Part shown: positions 60,207-64,000 of the stretch, piece after piece
Layout of the letters: each line of letters starts with the position of its first letter
Numbering within the stretch: the stretch's first letter is position 1
Assembly: GCA_030248215.1 (NCBI GenBank)
Contig: JASANG010000039.1
Coordinates: forward strand, 287,591-351,590
Origin: Enoplolaimus lenunculus
Lineage: Eukaryota > Nematoda > Enoplea > Enoplida > Thoracostomopsidae
Direction of reading: 5' to 3'
DNA: 64,000 nt
Position numbers and translations under genes: made by a program
The notes under the pieces: model-generated
What the model was told of the DNA's origin: nothing
What the model saw: only the letters and a program-made list of their open reading frames with translations
Databases searched by the model: none

Positions 60207-61741
60207 TCAAGTTTTAGCAACTTCTTCAGTAGCTGCGGTTGTTTCAACTACATGTGTTTCTTCAGTTATTTCTTCAGTTAATGATGTTATTGATTCAACA
60301 GTATCAGCTGTTTCAGCAATTTCTTCAGTTTCTTCTGTTGTTTCAGAGCTTTCTTTAGTAACCGCGGTAGTTTCGACTACATGTATTTCTTCAGTTGCTT
60401 CTTTAGTTAATGAAATTGTTGATTCAACAGCGCCAGTTGTTTCAGCAATTTCTTCGGTTTCTTCTGTTGTTCCAGCCATTTCTGCAGTAGTAGCTGCGGT
60501 ACGCTGGACCAGATGTGTTTCTTCAGTCTCTTCAGTGACCCACATCGTTGATTTACCAATGGTTGCTGTCGATGTTAATTCGGTGGTGTCGCAAGGTGTT
60601 TCTTCTGGCTGGTCAGAAAAATTTTGGGTCATTAAAATTCCTGTCGTTGTAAAAGCTTTTTCTACAGTTTCTTCTGTCGCTGTGTTTAATTCACTAGTTT
60701 GAGTCACCGACTGTTCGCCAGTTTCTTCGGTTGCGGTTGGTTCAGTTAGCGATATTACATCACGTGTCGCTTCGGTCAGCGTTTCAATCGTTGAAGTTGT
60801 GTCCGCAACTGAACTGCGTATTTGCTCTTCTGTTTCTTCTGCTGTTTCAACGACTTCTTCAGTAGCTGCGGTGGTTTTGACTACATGTGTTTCTTTAGTT
60901 GCTTCTTCAATTAATGAAGTTTTTGATTCAACGGCGCCAGTTGTTTCAGCAAGTTCTTCAGTTTCTTCTGTTGTTTCAGCGATTTCTGAAGTAGCTGCGG
61001 AGCCCTCGACCACATGTGTTTCCTCAGTTTCTTCAGTGACCGATATTGTCCATTCACCATTGGTCGTTGTCGATGTGAAATCGGTGGTGTTGCAAGGTGT
61101 TTCTTCTGGCTGTTCAGTGAAATTTTGGGTTAAAAAAATTCCTGTCGTAAAAATGTTTTCGACAGTTTCTTTTGTCGCTGTGTTTGTGAACTCACTAGTT
61201 TGAGTTACCGGCTGTTTTCCAGTTTCTTCGGTTGCGGTTAATTCAGTTAGCGATATTACATCATGTGTCGCTTCTGTAAGCGTTTCGGTCGTTGAAGTTG
61301 TGTCTGCAGCTGAACTGTGCGTTTGCTCTTCTGTTTCTTCTGTGACTTTTGTTGTACTTATTTCGTTTGCTTCTGTCTGTTCCTCATTAGTTTCACATGG
61401 TGTTTCTTCTTCTTCTTCTTCTGTAACAGATTCAGTTATTTTGCTGTATTGTGTAGTACCGATTAGCACTTCAGCAGTTTCTTCAGTGATTTCTGGTTTC
61501 GACGATTCGTAGACTATCGTTGTCTCTGCTCCTTCTTCAGTTTCTTCAAATTCGCTTGCACCAACCGAGTTCGTTTCACGAAACTGTTCTTCAGTTTCTT
61601 CAGTTTGCATAACAGTGTTAACATGAGTTGTTGCTGCTGCTGTTGTTGTTGTTGTTGTTGTTTTTGTTGTTGTGGTTGTTGTTGTTGTTGTTGTCATTGT
61701 TGTCGTTGTTGTTGTTGTGGTTGTTGTTGTTGTTGTTGTGG

Positions 61742-61785
<44 letters not shown>

Positions 61786-61787
61786 GC

Positions 61788-61840
<53 letters not shown>

Positions 61841-62221
61841 CGCTGATTTCTTTTGCCGTTTTTGTGGACTCATGACTTGTTTCCATTGTTTCCAGTGGTT
61901 CTTCAGTCATTGTGCTGGAAAATTGTGCTGCCGAATTGGTCATTGGCGTTTCGGTTTCTGATGTATTGCATGGGGTTTCGGGTAATTCTTCAGTGAGAAC
62001 GCTATCTGTTCGCGGTCGATTAGTTGTCGCCGCAGAATACTCAATAACTCGTTCTTCAGTCATTAGGTTATTTGATGTATCGGTGGCAAAATGGTTAGTT
62101 CTGGCTTCCGCGGTTTCTTCTGTTTCTTCAGCTGCTGTTGCCAACGTCCATGATTCGATTGGTTCTTCTGTAATTGGCAAGTCATTATTGGCACGTTTGT
62201 TGCGCAGCATGAAACCATTTG
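60207..62221 (-). CDS. Thr/Glu repeat protein, inverted copy of main exon
   Basis: Mirror of 51090-53350, with the same acceptor (TTTTAG before 62221), the same MLRNKRANNDLPITEEP start and a poly-Thr tract of slightly different length. Residue differences from the left copy include EEIEEQ against EETEEQ, SEVEE against SEFEE, GEQP against GKQP and KSTMWV against EWTISV. It has one fewer large module and joins 43-residue units at its end. Its signal-peptide exon, if any, lies beyond the window; the left one (47420-47567) is outside the near-identical arm, so this copy may lack one. Confidence 0.55.
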
Positions 62222-62260
62222 CTAAAATTGAAAATGCAAGATTCAGCGTTGACGTTTTAA

Positions 62261-62523
62261 CCCTTTCTCACATGAATATTTTCTATTTCCCCTGAGACCT
62301 ACTTTTATGCTAGGATTCACACTCCAGTGACTGGAGTGGGAGGCGTATACCATCACCACTCAGCTATAGGAGCTTGACGCTCGAACCCGAGGGGGCTCTC
62401 ACGTCTTGTGGTGATTTAGTACTATGTATACGTGTTGCAATTGTTAAACACGGCGCGATATATACTGTTTAACGTATATACACTGCGCTGAGTTGCCTAT
62501 AGGCAACTCAATGTGAGAAGGGG
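62261..62523 (-). mobile_element. piggyBac-like MITE with tRNA-like core (right arm)
   Basis: Mirror copy of 50788-51050, same length (263 bp) and nearly identical; TTAA lies just outside at 62257-62260. Confidence 0.8.
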
Positions 62524-62556
62524 ATATAGATCGTAAACTGAAAATTTTTCGCTTAA

Positions 62557-62819
62557 CCCTTTCTCACATGAATATATTCTATTTCCCCTGAGACCTACTT
62601 TTATGCTAGGATTCGCCCTCCAGTGACTGGAGTGGGAGGCGTATACCATCACCACTCAGCTATAGGAGCTTGACGCTCGAGCCCGAGGGGGCTCTCACAT
62701 CTTGTGTTGATTTAGTACTATGTGTACGTGTTTCAATTGTTAAACACGGTGCGATATATACTGTTTAACGTATATACACTGCGCTGAGTTGCCTATAGGC
62801 AACTCAATGTGAGAAGGGG
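62557..62819 (-). mobile_element. piggyBac-like MITE with tRNA-like core (right arm)
   Basis: Mirror copy of 50492-50754, with TTAA on both sides (62553-62556 and 62820-62823). Confidence 0.8.
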
Positions 62820-63474
62820 TTAAAAAGCGTCTGTTTGATTTATGCTCACATGAATATTTTCGAATTCATCTGACAAATCCTTTCACATCGGAACATCTGT
62901 TATTTGGGAAAAAACTACGGCAATCACATATTGTATTGCTTAGATATAAATGACAAGACAATTCGCTTAGCCGGATAGAACAAGAACAACCTTATAATTT
63001 TGAAATATCTCTCTGCCTAAACGTTAAAAGTCATTTCGAAAATTTCTTCTTGTAATTTTTTGGTTCATCAGTCTACGTTTGGCAAAATTTTTTGTATAAA
63101 TGGATAAAAAGTCGTATTTTACCAGTACAATAATCATTTTTACCAGTTGAATATGGTTTTTTGTCTAACCACGCCTAAGCCTAACCACAACTCTGCCCTT
63201 TTCGATAGCTCAGGGCTATGAAGAGTTTTGTGGCAAACAAACGTTTTTGAACTTTGAGCGGACTTGAAAATTTTTTAAGGCGTTAATGGTGTCAACATAA
63301 AAGTGTGTCGTGTTACTAATTTTACTTTTTACAAAATTATTGTGAACGGCGCATTAGTGCTTGTGGCCGGCCAGTTATCAACTAAAACAAGCGTTCAGGA
63401 AATGGAATCATTACATTTTATCATGATAAACTCGTGTTATTGTTATTCTACAGCTTGTAACTGAAAATACTTAG

Positions 63475-64000
63475 TATGCAATTGAGAAACCCAATTTGTA
63501 AATGAAAAAACCGAATGCGTAATCGAAAAACCAAATTACGAAAGCGAGATGAACGAGGATAGAATTCGTAGAAATTCAATGTGTAATTGAAAAAACAAAA
63601 GATGTGATGTGAGCTTCACATCGTAAACACGTTTTGAAACTCTGTAAAAACATTTTGGCTAAAGATTTTATGCGCTGTCAAATTCATAATTTGAATTGTC
63701 TGCTATTCCAATGCAACATTCACCGTTTGTACTATAACATCATATGATATTAAACACATTGTCTGTTAGGATCAAAAAGGTTTGCAGTCTACATACTTGA
63801 GGCAGCATAAAACAAATTACCCAGTTTAATATCGTGTAATATCTACAAGAATTTGAAATTAATTTCCTTTATTTAGAAAAAATACGTAGAGAAAATTTCA
63901 TAAAAACGGAAAAGTAGGAGCTAATACAGCGTTCCACATTATTACTACTTCGATTCTGTTTTATCACTGCACCTAAATTACTTCCCCTGAGTATCATATC
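63475..64000. repeat. Diverged distal end of right palindrome arm
   Basis: Inverse of about 49314-49865 at roughly 90% similarity by eye: the minisatellite block, then a segment with ATCATATGATATT words also seen near 7915-8060 and 32230-32350. That segment is therefore a dispersed repeat, which may have mediated the duplication. Confidence 0.65.

Larger units (their letters stand above)
49314..64000. repeat. Giant inverted duplication (palindrome), centre near 57.56 kb
   Basis: The sequence at 64000 read backwards matches 49314 onward. Correspondence then runs inward through both flanking MITEs, the exon start (51090 against 62221), the poly-Thr tract and into the 129-bp array. The coding sense flips at about 57555-57630. 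The left arm is about 8.24 kb and the right about 6.44 kb, because the right array is shorter. From 49.88 to 51.10 kb (left) against 62.2 to 63.45 kb (right) I saw only isolated differences. Outside 49.87 kb differences rise to about one in ten, yet alignment continues to the window edge. The right arm may go on beyond the window. Confidence 0.9.

Noticed and set aside
1-64000. CRISPR arrays, rRNA genes, operon-like bacterial genes, retroelement coding regions
   Set aside because: Looked for in the sequence and in the frames; none had the spacing, length or motifs required.
49314-64000. Palindrome as a pure read-foldback artefact
   Set aside because: The arms differ by about 10% distally and in array length and residues, which a simple foldback would not give. 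Not fully excluded for the damaged centre.

Overview
The window looks like nuclear DNA of an invertebrate, most probably a nematode. It is AT-rich, its genes are split by GT-AG introns, and it carries a cuticlin-type zona pellucida (ZP) gene. It also has many stretches of degenerate TTAGGC, the nematode telomere motif, and dense short inverted-repeat transposons. I see no bacterial genes, rRNA, CRISPR or recognisable reverse transcriptase. The species is not identified; nematode is an inference.

Layout. 1-14.3 kb holds no convincing gene: a dimeric satellite (2.69-4.56 kb) split by an inserted element, nested hAT-like MITEs with clear 8-bp target duplications (5.0-6.7 kb; 10.9-12.5 kb) and large foldback elements (8.3-10.6 kb). 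14.37-28.09 kb, minus strand, is a Claspin gene of about 20 exons. I assembled it from splice sites, reading phase and resemblance to recalled human Claspin. One junction (exon 4 to 5) is unresolved. Several introns contain MITEs. 28.5-29.4 kb has three tRNA-derived repeats in alternating orientation, followed by an unassigned 106-codon ORF. 30.7-33.4 kb is more repeats. 34.02-38.53 kb, minus strand, is a complete four-exon cuticlin-like ZP membrane protein. 38.6-47.1 kb holds TTAGGC-rich and other MITEs plus a few weak gene candidates.

The most unusual part is 47.4-64.0 kb. A signal-peptide exon (47420-47567, plus) joins in phase to a huge Thr/Glu-rich exon (from 51090) with a poly-Thr run and about 25 copies of a 43-residue (129-bp) repeat. 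Near 57.56 kb the sequence turns round, and 57.6-64.0 kb is an inverted copy of 49.3-57.5 kb. The arms are almost identical from about 49.88 kb inward (63.45 kb on the right). They differ by roughly 10% further out, with a sharp change in a minisatellite. This argues for a genuine inverted duplication, or one later homogenised, rather than a simple read-foldback artefact, although the array near the centre is damaged. Next to the big exon sit TTAA-flanked MITEs with tRNA-like cores.

The genes have separate jobs: Claspin is a replication-checkpoint mediator (ATR-Chk1), the ZP protein a cuticle or apical matrix component, and the Thr/Glu repeat protein a presumed secreted mucin-like product. 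Nothing suggests they act together. All comparisons were made by eye from memory of family sequences; no alignment or search was run.
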